From the NCBI GenBank assembly GCA_947631955.1, contig CANRNJ010000010.1, positions 1 through 64,000 of the forward strand: 64,000 nt of DNA. Reading direction: 5' to 3'. Positions 8,446-17,151 of this stretch are shown piece after piece; the first letter of the stretch is position 1; each line of letters begins with the position of its first letter. The stretch is from an uncultured Lachnospiraceae bacterium (GTDB lineage: Bacteria; Bacillota; Clostridia; Lachnospirales; Lachnospiraceae). The notes under the pieces are model-generated. The model saw nothing but the letters and a program-made list of their open reading frames with translations. It had not been told where the DNA came from and did no database searches. A program made the translations under genes and the position numbers.

Positions 8446-9099
8446 ATGGAAAAAATAGTTTCTGTCATACCCATAAAATTAAATAACCAAAGACTACCCG
8501 GCAAGAATCTATTGGAACTGGACGGGAAACCGCTGTGCGAATATTTATTTAATACAATCAGTCAGATAGATGAAATTTCCGAAAAGTATGTGTACTGCAG
8601 TGATGAAAAAATCAGAGAGTATATGCCGCCTGAAATTAAATTTTTAAAAAGGGATGCATACCTTGATGGGTTTCAGGTAAAGGGATTGGAGATCATAGAA
8701 TATTTTGTGCGTGACGTGGATGCTGATATATATGTACTAACACATGTAACGCAGCCATTTACGAGGGCGGAGTCCATAAGAAAAGCACTCAATAAGGTTT
8801 TGCATGATGGATATGATTCAGCTTTCAGCTGTATCAGCATGCAGGATTACTGTTGGTATAAGGGCAAACCTTTTAATTATGACATGAAGGATATCGTGAC
8901 AACTCAGGATTTAGAGCCGGTGTATGTTGAAACAGGGGCATTTTTTATTTTTCGGAAAGAAGTTTTTACAAAATTGCATCAAAGAATTGGGAATAAGCCC
9001 TATATGTATCCGATTGACCAGTTTGAGGCAGTAGACATTGATACGCCTGAGGACTTTGAATTTGCAAAAGTCGTGGCACAATATTTAAAAGCGAAATAG
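8446..9099 (+). CDS. CMP-sugar (acylneuraminate/ulosonate) cytidylyltransferase
   Basis: The roughly 217-residue product matches the NeuA/KdsB/PseF superfamily. It begins VSVIPIKLNNQRLPGKNL, the CTP-binding loop with R-x-P-G-K-N, and contains THVTQPFTR, ETGAFFIFRK and the closing AVDIDTPEDFEFA (metal-binding DIDTPED). It should couple CMP to the anomeric hydroxyl of a 2-keto-3-deoxy sugar acid. The next two genes encode an HMGL-like aldolase and a KdsC-like phosphatase, so the three probably form one pathway. I chose ATG 8446, with AAGGATGGA upstream; TTG 8419 overlaps the previous gene without a good site. Confidence 0.85.
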   Translation: MEKIVSVIPIKLNNQRLPGKNLLELDGKPLCEYLFNTISQIDEISEKYVYCSDEKIREYMPPEIKFLKRDAYLDGFQVKGLEIIEYFVRDVDADIYVLTHVTQPFTRAESIRKALNKVLHDGYDSAFSCISMQDYCWYKGKPFNYDMKDIVTTQDLEPVYVETGAFFIFRKEVFTKLHQRIGNKPYMYPIDQFEAVDIDTPEDFEFAKVVAQYLKAK

Positions 9100-9113
9100 A
9101 AGGTAGATATTAT

Positions 9114-10715
9114 ATGGGAAATGTCAGGATATTGGACTGCACTTTAAGAGATGGCGGAAGGATTATTAACTGTAACTTTGATGATGGTGTAATAAAAGAG
9201 ATAACAGAGAATTTAGTCGACGCTAACATAGAGATCGTTGAAGTGGGTTTTCTGCGTGATGAGCATTTGGTGGAATACAAAGGAAATTCAACGTTTTTTA
9301 CAGACACGGAGCAGATAACGCCTTTTATTCCGAAAATAAAAAATGTAATATTTACTGCGTTTATTGACTTTGGCATGTATGATTTTTCAAAATTGAAAGT
9401 CTGTGCGTATGACTCTGTTACCGCATTGCGTGTGGGGTTTACCAAAAAGCAATTTATGAATAAAAGGTATGAATTAGAAAAAAGCCTTTTAGATGTAAAA
9501 AAGCAAGGGTATAAGCTGTTTGTACAGGGTGTGAATACATTAGCGTATTCCGACCGAGAATTGCTTGAACTTATAGATTTTGTCAATAAAATCGAACCAT
9601 ATAGTTTTGGTATTGTTGATACATACGGCGCGATGTACTTGGATGATATAGTACATTATTATAATTTGACTGATCACAATTTAGCTGAAGATATCTGTAT
9701 TGACATACATTCCCACAATAATTTCCAGTTGTCGTTTGCGTTTGCACAGCAGATCGTAGCATTGGCGGATAATAGGAATATTATTCTTGATGCCACTTTA
9801 AACGGAATGGGAAAATGCGCGGGAAATCTGAATACGGAACTTATTGCGGATTATTTAACAAGAAAGAAAAACCATGATTATGATATAGATGCGATACTTG
9901 ATATCATAGACAGATATCTATACCCGATTAAAGCAGATAATGAATGGGGATATTCGATCCCGGCATTTATGGCAGGAATATATAAAGCACACCCTAATAA
10001 TATCATATATTTGACAGAAAAATACAGGCTTAACAGTAAGGATATTAAATACATTGTATCCGGCATAGAGGAAAGTACCAGACAAAGGTATGACTATGAT
10101 AATATCCAACGGGTTTATAAAAGCTATTGTGAAAACAGCATAGATGATACCGACGTGATTGAGCGGCTGTCAGGTGAATTTTGCGGCAGCCGGGTATTGG
10201 TGGTTGCGCCGGGAAGCACGGTCATAACTTACAGACAGAAAATAAATGAATACATACAATACAATCAAGTCAGTACAATATGCGTTAATTTTGTTCCTAA
10301 AGGAATTAAAACGGATTATTTATTTTATGCAAACACTATTCATTGGGAAAAGGTCAGCAAGACAGTGGATCATTCAAAATGCATAGTATCTTCCAATATC
10401 CATGCAGATATAGAGGGAGTAAATCTTGTAGATTATGCAAGTCTTATAATGGAAGACAGCGTATTATATGATAACAGTACAATTATGCTTTTGAATCTAT
10501 TAAAGAAGCTTAAGGTAAAGGAAATAATGCTTGCAGGTTTTGATGGATTAAAGCAGGGTGAAAGAAATTATGTTGACAGTACTTTTCCAAAGCAGAATGG
10601 CACACTAGGGATAGACGAAACGAACAGGGAAGTAAAAAAGCTTATTTCACAGTATAAGGTAAAGACAGCGGGAAAAATGAAGATCGAGTTTCTTACACCT
10701 AGCGTATATGTGTGA
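9114..10715 (+). CDS. HMGL-like (DRE-TIM) aldolase with C-terminal extra domain
   Basis: The first 290 residues form a DRE-TIM metallolyase. Visible features are the opening DCTLRDGGRI motif, the HSHNN metal-binding HxH (about residue 200), and NGMGKCAGN (about 225-233). Family members cleave or form C-C bonds next to a keto acid (HMG-CoA lyase, 4-hydroxy-2-oxovalerate aldolase, isopropylmalate synthase). Residues about 360-533 form a separate alpha/beta domain (RVLVVAPGSTV, then STICVNFVPKG and IMLAGFDGL) that I do not recognise by name. Sitting between the CMP-sugar synthetase and the KdsC-like gene, it probably builds the carbon skeleton of a ulosonic acid in place of NeuB or KdsA (inference). 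The site AGAAGG precedes ATG 9114. Confidence 0.7.
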   Translation: MGNVRILDCTLRDGGRIINCNFDDGVIKEITENLVDANIEIVEVGFLRDEHLVEYKGNSTFFTDTEQITPFIPKIKNVIFTAFIDFGMYDFSKLKVCAYDSVTALRVGFTKKQFMNKRYELEKSLLDVKKQGYKLFVQGVNTLAYSDRELLELIDFVNKIEPYSFGIVDTYGAMYLDDIVHYYNLTDHNLAEDICIDIHSHNNFQLSFAFAQQIVALADNRNIILDATLNGMGKCAGNLNTELIADYLTRKKNHDYDIDAILDIIDRYLYPIKADNEWGYSIPAFMAGIYKAHPNNIIYLTEKYRLNSKDIKYIVSGIEESTRQRYDYDNIQRVYKSYCENSIDDTDVIERLSGEFCGSRVLVVAPGSTVITYRQKINEYIQYNQVSTICVNFVPKGIKTDYLFYANTIHWEKVSKTVDHSKCIVSSNIHADIEGVNLVDYASLIMEDSVLYDNSTIMLLNLLKKLKVKEIMLAGFDGLKQGERNYVDSTFPKQNGTLGIDETNREVKKLISQYKVKTAGKMKIEFLTPSVYV

Positions 10716-10731
10716 TTTTGGAGAGTATGCA

Positions 10732-11211
10732 ATGAAGATAAAAGCATTGGCAATGGATGTGGACGGCACGCTTACAGACGGTGGAATTTATATTGGTGTT
10801 GATGGCGAAATGATGAAAAGATTTTGTGTGAAGGATGGATATGCCATAAATAATATGCTGCCACGGATGGGGATAATTCCTATAATAGTTACGGGAAGAG
10901 TATCTCATATTGTACAGGCAAGGTGTATGGAACTTGGCATTACAAGGATTATTCAGGGGAGCTCTGATAAAATATCAGACTTAAAAAGCATATTGGCCTG
11001 TGAGAATATCCGGATGGAAGAAACAGCATATATTGGGGACGATATGAATGATTATGAGTGTATGGCACAGGCAGGTTTGAAGGGGTGCCCTCAGGATGCT
11101 GTTAGAGAGATAAAAGAGATTGCGGATTATATAACAAAATGTGAGGGAGGAAAAGGTGCTGTAAGGGAGTTCGTTGAATGGATTGAAAGGATAGAAGAAA
11201 AAGGAAGGTAA
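10732..11211 (+). CDS. KdsC-like HAD phosphatase
   Basis: This is a 159-residue C0-type HAD phosphatase. It shows motif I ALAMDVDGTLTDGG with the two catalytic Asp residues, motif II IIVTGR, and motif IV YIGDDMNDYE. The length and the missing cap domain match KdsC and the NeuA-linked phosphatases, which are tetramers that dephosphorylate 2-keto-3-deoxy sugar acid phosphates before CMP activation. I chose ATG 10732, with GGAGAG 8 bases upstream; ATG 10708 lies inside the previous gene. Its role as the middle step of a ulosonate pathway rests on the two preceding genes. Confidence 0.85.
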   Translation: MKIKALAMDVDGTLTDGGIYIGVDGEMMKRFCVKDGYAINNMLPRMGIIPIIVTGRVSHIVQARCMELGITRIIQGSSDKISDLKSILACENIRMEETAYIGDDMNDYECMAQAGLKGCPQDAVREIKEIADYITKCEGGKGAVREFVEWIERIEEKGR

Positions 11212-11216
11212 TAGGA

Positions 11217-12068
11217 ATGGCAACAGCAGTATGCTTTGGAGCTGCAGGCGGCGGAAAAAGATTGTATCAGAAGATCTCTGAAAAATATCATGTGATAGCA
11301 TTTGTTGATAATGACCGGAACAAATGGGGGGGGGAGCTGATGGGAGTCCCGATTTATAATCCGGATAAGCTTAAGGAATTGGATTTTGATTATCTTGTAA
11401 TTACGTCAGCGCCCGGACTTATGACAATAAGTAAACAATGTGGAGAATTGGGAATAGAAGATGGTAAGATTATAACTTCTTATATAGATACTCCGCTTGA
11501 AAGCAGAAAGATGTTTTTGAAAAGCATTGCCGAGATGCCGGAATTCGCTCTGCTTCATGGCGAATGTGCAGAAGCTGGAGTGTTTGAGGGGGATTATGCA
11601 AGATATATAAATGAATATTTTCCCAATCGTATCTTGCATCTTTTTGACACATTTGAAGGATTTGATGAAAAGGATATTGAAAAGGAGAAAGGTCTATCAA
11701 TTGCCAAAGCAGGCGAGTATGGAAATACCTCAGAACAGAAGGTGATGGAAATGATGCCTTTTCCTGAACAGTGCGTTATACATAAAGGATATTTTCCCGA
11801 AACTGCAGAAGGCATAACGGATGTGTTCTGCTTCGTGAATTTGGACTTGGATCTGTATGAGCCGACTTATAAAGGACTACAATTCTTTGGCAAAAGAATG
11901 GTTCAGGGAGGAATTATTTTAGTGCATGATTATTTCGCGGAAAATTTTAAGGGGCCAAAGAAAGCTGTTGATAAATATGTTAATGAATACAATATACAAG
12001 GGGAAGGGGATAAAATATGTAAACTCCCAATTGGAGATGGAGTAAGTATTATGTTGGTTGGTTTTTAA
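11217..12068 (+). CDS. Rossmann module plus TylF/macrocin-type O-methyltransferase
   Basis: Residues 1-85 are the island's Rossmann-like module (AVCFGAAGGGKRLYQ, then a FVDNDRNKWGGELMGVPIYNPDKL segment). From about residue 95 the sequence is TylF-like: GECAEAGVFEGDYARYI, ILHLFDTFEGFDE, and FVNLDLDLYEPTYKGL, which give the SAM site and the metal-binding acidic cluster of sugar O-methyltransferases. A G9 tract (11326-11334) encodes the WGG of the Rossmann module, so a slip would remove the methyltransferase domain. The site AAGGAAGG precedes ATG 11217. It probably methylates a glycan sugar. Confidence 0.75.
   Translation: MATAVCFGAAGGGKRLYQKISEKYHVIAFVDNDRNKWGGELMGVPIYNPDKLKELDFDYLVITSAPGLMTISKQCGELGIEDGKIITSYIDTPLESRKMFLKSIAEMPEFALLHGECAEAGVFEGDYARYINEYFPNRILHLFDTFEGFDEKDIEKEKGLSIAKAGEYGNTSEQKVMEMMPFPEQCVIHKGYFPETAEGITDVFCFVNLDLDLYEPTYKGLQFFGKRMVQGGIILVHDYFAENFKGPKKAVDKYVNEYNIQGEGDKICKLPIGDGVSIMLVGF
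11326..11334 (+). repeat. G9 homopolymer inside a coding region
   Basis: This is the third long G tract in a coding region within 7.5 kb. It overlaps the Trp-Gly-Gly codons of the Rossmann module of the TylF-like gene. Confidence 0.9.
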
Positions 12069-12145
12069 AAATCATGAGGCAAAAGGGTAAACGCAGCAGC
12101 AAAATAGAGAGGGATTTATTAGATTGATTTAATCCAGGGAAAAAT

Positions 12146-13552
12146 ATGAAAAAAAGCAGAATAAGTGTCATTATACCAGTTTATAATGTGGAAAAATATA
12201 TAGAAGATTGTCTGTCAAGTGTAATTGAGCAGACTGTACCGTTTGATGAAATTATTATTGTAAATGATGGATCGATAGATGGAAGCGGAAAGATATGCCG
12301 TGAGTACCAGTCTGCTCATCCAGAGATCATACTGATCGAGCAAAACAATATAGGGTTATCTGAAGCAAGAAACAATGGGATGAAAAGAGCGACAGGTGAT
12401 TATATCGTATTTGTAGATTCGGATGATTGGGTAAGCATAGATATGTGTGAAACGATCCAAAAAACGATAGCGGATCATGACGTAGATGTAGTGTATTACG
12501 CCTCTCAGATCGTTAAGGAAATATCGATAAAAATTCCTTATGACGCATATGCCAGAGATGAAGCTTTTGCAAATATTGTAATGAGTGGATTTGATTCTCT
12601 GAAAAAAATGTTTCCGGACGGTTATCAGATGAGTGCGGTAATGGCAGCATATCGAACCTGTTTTTTGAAAGAAAATAATATAGATTTTATAAAAAATATT
12701 TTATATGAAGACAGATACTTTTCTTTAAGGGTTATCACGGAAGCACAAAAAGTAATATACATCACTAATAAATTGTATATTCGACGTTTTAGAAAATCAT
12801 CAATTTGTACCGGCCCTGCGAGTCGAAAGAAGATAGAGGATGTTGCGTACGGCCATAAAAAAGAGTGGGAGTATATTCGCAGCAATAAGAGATGGAATAA
12901 TGAAAAAAAATTAACACAATATTATGCTCTTTGCGCTGCGATAATGGCATTTCAGACGGATGTTAGTTCAGAAGAAATGTTGGATTTAAGAGAAGAGTAC
13001 ATGAAGTCGTTTTTTAATGAATGGCTTGATTTTTTTGAAATAGATCATATGGATGAAAATGAGTTATGTGAGTTACTGCTTATGGTTAATGAAGCTGCGA
13101 TGAGCGGAAGTCAGGAACTGATAGGTTTGTTTGATATTTGTGGAGGGATATATCAATGCCAGAAGCAGGTTAGAGATCTTCTTTTAGAAAGGATCAAAGC
13201 GAAATTGAGTAAATTGCCATTAGGAGAACGAAAGAGGATCGCATTTTATGGAGCAGGAAAACATACGGACTGTCTTTTTAAACTTTATCGGAATTTAATT
13301 GGTGGGATTATAGCTGATATATGCCTGATCGTATCAGACGCACATGATATCGATCCATGTTTGGATGTTAAAGTTCTTGATGAGATTACTGATAATTGGG
13401 ATATGTATGTGCTGTCCAGCAAATTGTATCAGGAGGAAATGTATCAAAATCTTTTGGGAAAATTAATTCCCGAAAAAAAAATATGCAGATTATACAATAA
13501 AAATGATGCTGTTGATTGTGTAATGCTTTATCAGGCGCTTTTTGATGAGTAG
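12146..13552 (+). CDS. GT2 glycosyltransferase with C-terminal Rossmann module
   Basis: Residues 1-220 form a GT-A fold glycosyltransferase: ISVIIPVYNVEKYIEDCLSS, then VNDGSIDGSG, and VDSDDWVS as the DxD-type metal and nucleotide site. A helical linker leads to a C-terminal Rossmann-like module (from about residue 370, KRIAFYGAGKHTDCLF) of the same kind found at the N-terminus of neighbouring proteins. An A9 run (13473-13481) lies near the 3' end and may also slip. The gene is preceded by a 77-base gap, the longest inside the island after the ACP, so an internal promoter is possible. Confidence 0.8.
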   Translation: MKKSRISVIIPVYNVEKYIEDCLSSVIEQTVPFDEIIIVNDGSIDGSGKICREYQSAHPEIILIEQNNIGLSEARNNGMKRATGDYIVFVDSDDWVSIDMCETIQKTIADHDVDVVYYASQIVKEISIKIPYDAYARDEAFANIVMSGFDSLKKMFPDGYQMSAVMAAYRTCFLKENNIDFIKNILYEDRYFSLRVITEAQKVIYITNKLYIRRFRKSSICTGPASRKKIEDVAYGHKKEWEYIRSNKRWNNEKKLTQYYALCAAIMAFQTDVSSEEMLDLREEYMKSFFNEWLDFFEIDHMDENELCELLLMVNEAAMSGSQELIGLFDICGGIYQCQKQVRDLLLERIKAKLSKLPLGERKRIAFYGAGKHTDCLFKLYRNLIGGIIADICLIVSDAHDIDPCLDVKVLDEITDNWDMYVLSSKLYQEEMYQNLLGKLIPEKKICRLYNKNDAVDCVMLYQALFDE

Positions 13553-13570
13553 ACAGGAGAATCATAAAAA

Positions 13571-14743
13571 ATGAAATGGAAAAACAAAGGGCATGAGATA
13601 GATGCATATGCGGAAAAAGTATGTGCTTTATTTGAAACACAGAAACAGATCATATTGTTTGGAGCAGGCAGAATAGGTACACAATTTTATAGAACATTAT
13701 TAACATACGGCATTTTTGCAGGATTTGCAGATAATGATATGGATAAACAGAATAATGGATTTGAAGGACAACCAGTATATTCTCCCGATGTACTTAAAGA
13801 TATGGGCGCAATGATCGTTGTGTCAGTGGGTAAGGAGTATTGCGACGGCATAAAACATCAATTAGAAAGTATGGGAATGACTGAGGGCATAAATTTTATC
13901 ATGGCGGAAGAATTTGAAAAAAAATGGTTTCCGGTATTGTCATTGTATTATTTTGGCAAACTATATACAAACCTAGCACAGATATGTGTTACGGAAAGAT
14001 GTACATTACGATGCAAAAAATGTGCGCATGCTTGTCATTTGGTTGATATTCATTCGAAAGATATCTCTATAGAGCACGCAAGACATAGTGCGGATAGTTT
14101 TTTTGGGGCGTTTGATTTTATCAGAGAATTTGTATTGATTGGAGGAGAACCATTTTTATATAAGGATCTGGGTATGCTTATAGAATATATTGGTGAAAAA
14201 TACCGGAATAAAATGGAATTGTTTTCCATTACGACAAATGGTACGATCGTGCCAGCCGATGACTTACTTGCAATATGCAAAAAGTATGAAGTGACAATAA
14301 GGATTACTGATTATACAAAATCAATACCACGTTTGGAAAAGAATTATAAGAGATTATATGAAACATTGGAGCTGTGTGGAATAAACAGTGTCGTCTGGGA
14401 AACAGATCATGAAAAATCTTGGTTTGATTATGGGTTTGATGCGAATCTGGTTAAAAGTGCAGCAGATACGCAGAGGACATTTGACGATTGTAAAACGCCA
14501 TGCAGAGAAGTTAGCGGGGGAAAATATTATTATTGTGTCATGGCGCATACAGTTGCAAATAATATGAAATTGGAAATTGGTGAAATGGATTATTTTGATT
14601 TAGACTCGGATTTTGAAAAGCAGGAACTTTTGGAATTTGAAATAGGCTATTCAAAAAAGGGCTATTTAGATATGTGTAGTCGCTGTCGTGGAAAAGAAGC
14701 CGAAAACTATCGAATTCCTGCTGCGGAGCAGGTGGGTTCGTGA
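13571..14743 (+). CDS. Radical SAM protein with N-terminal Rossmann module
   Basis: Residues about 20-115 form the Rossmann-like module (QIILFGAGRIGTQFY, GFADNDMDKQ, IVVSVGKEY). The radical SAM core follows, with CTLRCKKC as the CxxxCxxC iron-sulfur motif (about residue 142), then VLIGGEPFLYKDL (GGE motif) and ITTNGT. The C-terminus has further cysteines (CVMA, CSRCRGKE) that look like a reduced SPASM-type auxiliary cluster site. Radical SAM enzymes in glycan loci are known to epimerise, dehydrate or C-methylate sugars, but the substrate here cannot be read from the sequence. Confidence 0.8.
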   Translation: MKWKNKGHEIDAYAEKVCALFETQKQIILFGAGRIGTQFYRTLLTYGIFAGFADNDMDKQNNGFEGQPVYSPDVLKDMGAMIVVSVGKEYCDGIKHQLESMGMTEGINFIMAEEFEKKWFPVLSLYYFGKLYTNLAQICVTERCTLRCKKCAHACHLVDIHSKDISIEHARHSADSFFGAFDFIREFVLIGGEPFLYKDLGMLIEYIGEKYRNKMELFSITTNGTIVPADDLLAICKKYEVTIRITDYTKSIPRLEKNYKRLYETLELCGINSVVWETDHEKSWFDYGFDANLVKSAADTQRTFDDCKTPCREVSGGKYYYCVMAHTVANNMKLEIGEMDYFDLDSDFEKQELLEFEIGYSKKGYLDMCSRCRGKEAENYRIPAAEQVGS

Positions 14744-14801
14744 AAAATTAATTATATGGTTGAAAAAATAGTATTGCTTAAGCATAGAAAGGTATTCTGA
14801 A

Positions 14802-16016
14802 ATGAAAGCAGTAATTTGGGGCGCGGGCGACTGCTTAGAAATCGTACTTAAATATATCGGCGTTGATGTCATGATTCAATATGTTGTGGACAGTGACAAA
14901 ACGAAACAGGGAAAGAGCGTATCTGAAGGGATCAAGGTTATATCTCCGGACAAACTGTGCAAATTGGAGTTTGATTTAATCATTGTTTCAGTTCAGGATG
15001 ATAAAGCTATAGAGTTGGATATTGAGCGGCTTGGGTATGGATCAAAAACGGTTTATTTTTGGCGTGATTATGCAAATGAGAATAATAATGGAGAAATTTT
15101 TAAAAACAGAATCAGAGAACTGCAAAATGAAATACAAAAAAACAGGATATATCAGGCACGCTTAGACAGTGCCCCCTATGAATGGGGAATAAAGAAGATA
15201 AAAGTTCCTGAAATAAAATCAGCTGAATTGCTGCTGAAAAAAATGCTGCTTGATGGAAGTTCATTGTGCCGGTATGGTGACGCAGACTTTGAGATCATTT
15301 TAGGCAGGGATAGAGCGTGGTATCAAAAAAAGAACGCAAACCTTGCAAAGTATTTAAAAGAAATATTAAGGATTAATGACCCCGGCATTAATATTGCAAT
15401 TGCACAAGATTTTAGCGGATTTGAATGTTATAAGGAAAAAGCGGCAGATGGTATCAGATTATACATGGCAGGGAATGTCAGGCATGAAGTGGCAAGTCTG
15501 CTGTCTGATGAGGTGACGTATTATGATGCCTATGTATCCAGACCTTATTACATATATAAGGATTCAAAAAATGCAGATGTAATCTTTCCGCTATTTAAAA
15601 AGTTGTGGAATAACAGAGATGTCTGTATTATCGAGGGGTTATTTGGGCGTTTCGGCATCGGAAATGATCTGTTAAGTAATGCGGGCGGCGTCAGCCGCAT
15701 TGCCTGTCCTGCCAGAAATGCATGGGACAAATATGAACTGATCAAGAGCTATATCATTAATAACATTCAAAAAGACAAGCTGCTTTTGATATCGCTGGGA
15801 TCGACGGCAACCGTATTAGCATATGAACTTGCCTTGGAGGGATATCAGGCGGTAGATATAGGCCAGTTAGATAATGAATATGACTGGTATTTGGCTAAGG
15901 TGACAGACAGAATAGCTATTAAAGGGAAAATGGTAGCAGAAGTTTCACAAAAGTGGGAGGAAGAACCGACTATTGAAAAAGTCTATAACCAACAATTGAT
16001 TGCAAAGATTATTTAA
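14802..16016 (+). CDS. Rossmann module plus GT-D fold (DUF1792) glycosyltransferase
   Basis: The N-terminal 95 residues are the Rossmann-like module (AVIWGAGDCLEIV, YVVDSDKTKQG, IIVSVQDDK). A short coiled segment follows, then a GT-D domain: SSLCRYGDADFEIILGR (about residue 155) is the signature of DUF1792 transferases. Later blocks are EGLFGRFGIGNDLL and LLISLGSTATVLAYELA. Known GT-D enzymes add glucose in serine-rich-repeat glycoprotein glycosylation of streptococci, so protein O-glycosylation is a fitting context. ATG 14802 lies 58 bases after the radical SAM gene. Confidence 0.8.
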   Translation: MKAVIWGAGDCLEIVLKYIGVDVMIQYVVDSDKTKQGKSVSEGIKVISPDKLCKLEFDLIIVSVQDDKAIELDIERLGYGSKTVYFWRDYANENNNGEIFKNRIRELQNEIQKNRIYQARLDSAPYEWGIKKIKVPEIKSAELLLKKMLLDGSSLCRYGDADFEIILGRDRAWYQKKNANLAKYLKEILRINDPGINIAIAQDFSGFECYKEKAADGIRLYMAGNVRHEVASLLSDEVTYYDAYVSRPYYIYKDSKNADVIFPLFKKLWNNRDVCIIEGLFGRFGIGNDLLSNAGGVSRIACPARNAWDKYELIKSYIINNIQKDKLLLISLGSTATVLAYELALEGYQAVDIGQLDNEYDWYLAKVTDRIAIKGKMVAEVSQKWEEEPTIEKVYNQQLIAKII

Positions 16017-16039
16017 ATAGTCAGGCGGGGATTTGTGTA

Positions 16040-17125
16040 ATGAAAAAAGTACTTGTGTGGGGAACAGGCTTTATTGCTAATAGGGTATTTCAACAATGCC
16101 AAACGTTGGATCAGTATGAAATTATCGGCGCGGTAGATAGTGATAAGGAGAAATGGGGCGGACTATTTTATGGTATGACCATAGTATCTCCAGACAGTCT
16201 GCCTGAAATAGAAACAGATGTTATTGCCATATTAACAGATAAGTATGATGAAATAAAGCACCAGATAGAGTGCCTATGTCCAGATGTTATGCCCGCAATA
16301 GAAAATAAGAATTTTTTCTATAAAGAAAGCATTTTGCATAGATATAGGAACAACAATGATCCTGAAATCAGAAAAATACTGGAGCATATAAAAAATAACG
16401 GATTGGATGTGTTTAACTACTCATTTACAGCAAAGTATAAAGCAAGAAAAAATCAAATATGGAAAGATGATGCCAATGGTTTATATTTTGTGCTGCACAA
16501 TGGGAAAAAAATGTATTTCCCCCGAAAATTTAAATCCGAAAAGGAAGTAAATGACTATTACAATGCCATTTCTATGGAACAGGATGAACGATCGCCACAC
16601 AGGTATCTGTCAGGAGAATACTGTATAAAAGAAGGAGATGTTGTATTAGACGTAGGCGTGGCAGAAGGTAATTTTGCGTTAGATGTAATTGACAAGGCAT
16701 CGCATGTCTATTTACTGGAGGCAGAGGAAGGATGGATGGAGGCGCTTCGTTATACATTCAAAGACTATATAGATAAAGTTACTTTCATTCATGGATATGT
16801 GGGGTCATATAATGAGGGAAAAAACATAACGTTAGATGCAGTGATTACTGCGCCCGTAAACTTTATCAAAATGGATATAGAAGGAAATGAGTGGGATGCA
16901 CTTAGAGGCGCAACGGAATTAATTAATAAATCTAATGATCTGAAAATGGCTATTTGTTCCTATCACAGTGATTTTGATAAGGAATTAATTGAAAGCTTTA
17001 TGGATAAAAATAGGATATCACATACATATAATCAGGGTTATATATGGTTCCCTGAAACAGTGCGGCAGACGTATGTTTCTACCAGCCTGAACAGAGCGGT
17101 CATAAAAGGAATTAAGAATAAGTAA
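16040..17125 (+). CDS. Rossmann module plus FkbM-family methyltransferase
   Basis: Residues 1-90 are the Rossmann-like module (KVLVWGTGFIANRVF, GAVDSDKEKWGGLFYG, VIAILTDKYDE). The C-terminal half is an FkbM-type methyltransferase: DVVLDVGVAEGNFALDV (SAM motif I), HVYLLEAEE, and NFIKMDIEGNEWDAL, the family hallmark. It should O-methylate a sugar of the surface glycan. The closest relatives of this two-part layout are found in flagellin and capsule glycosylation loci. It follows the GT-D gene after 23 bases. Confidence 0.8.
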   Translation: MKKVLVWGTGFIANRVFQQCQTLDQYEIIGAVDSDKEKWGGLFYGMTIVSPDSLPEIETDVIAILTDKYDEIKHQIECLCPDVMPAIENKNFFYKESILHRYRNNNDPEIRKILEHIKNNGLDVFNYSFTAKYKARKNQIWKDDANGLYFVLHNGKKMYFPRKFKSEKEVNDYYNAISMEQDERSPHRYLSGEYCIKEGDVVLDVGVAEGNFALDVIDKASHVYLLEAEEGWMEALRYTFKDYIDKVTFIHGYVGSYNEGKNITLDAVITAPVNFIKMDIEGNEWDALRGATELINKSNDLKMAICSYHSDFDKELIESFMDKNRISHTYNQGYIWFPETVRQTYVSTSLNRAVIKGIKNK

Positions 17126-17151
17126 CTAGTACCAAAGGAGTAGTGAGCTGT

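Noticed and set aside
13473-13481. A9 tract in the GT2 gene as a phase-variation site
   Set aside because: Long A runs are expected in this AT-rich island. It is listed in the gene entry but is weaker evidence than the G tracts.
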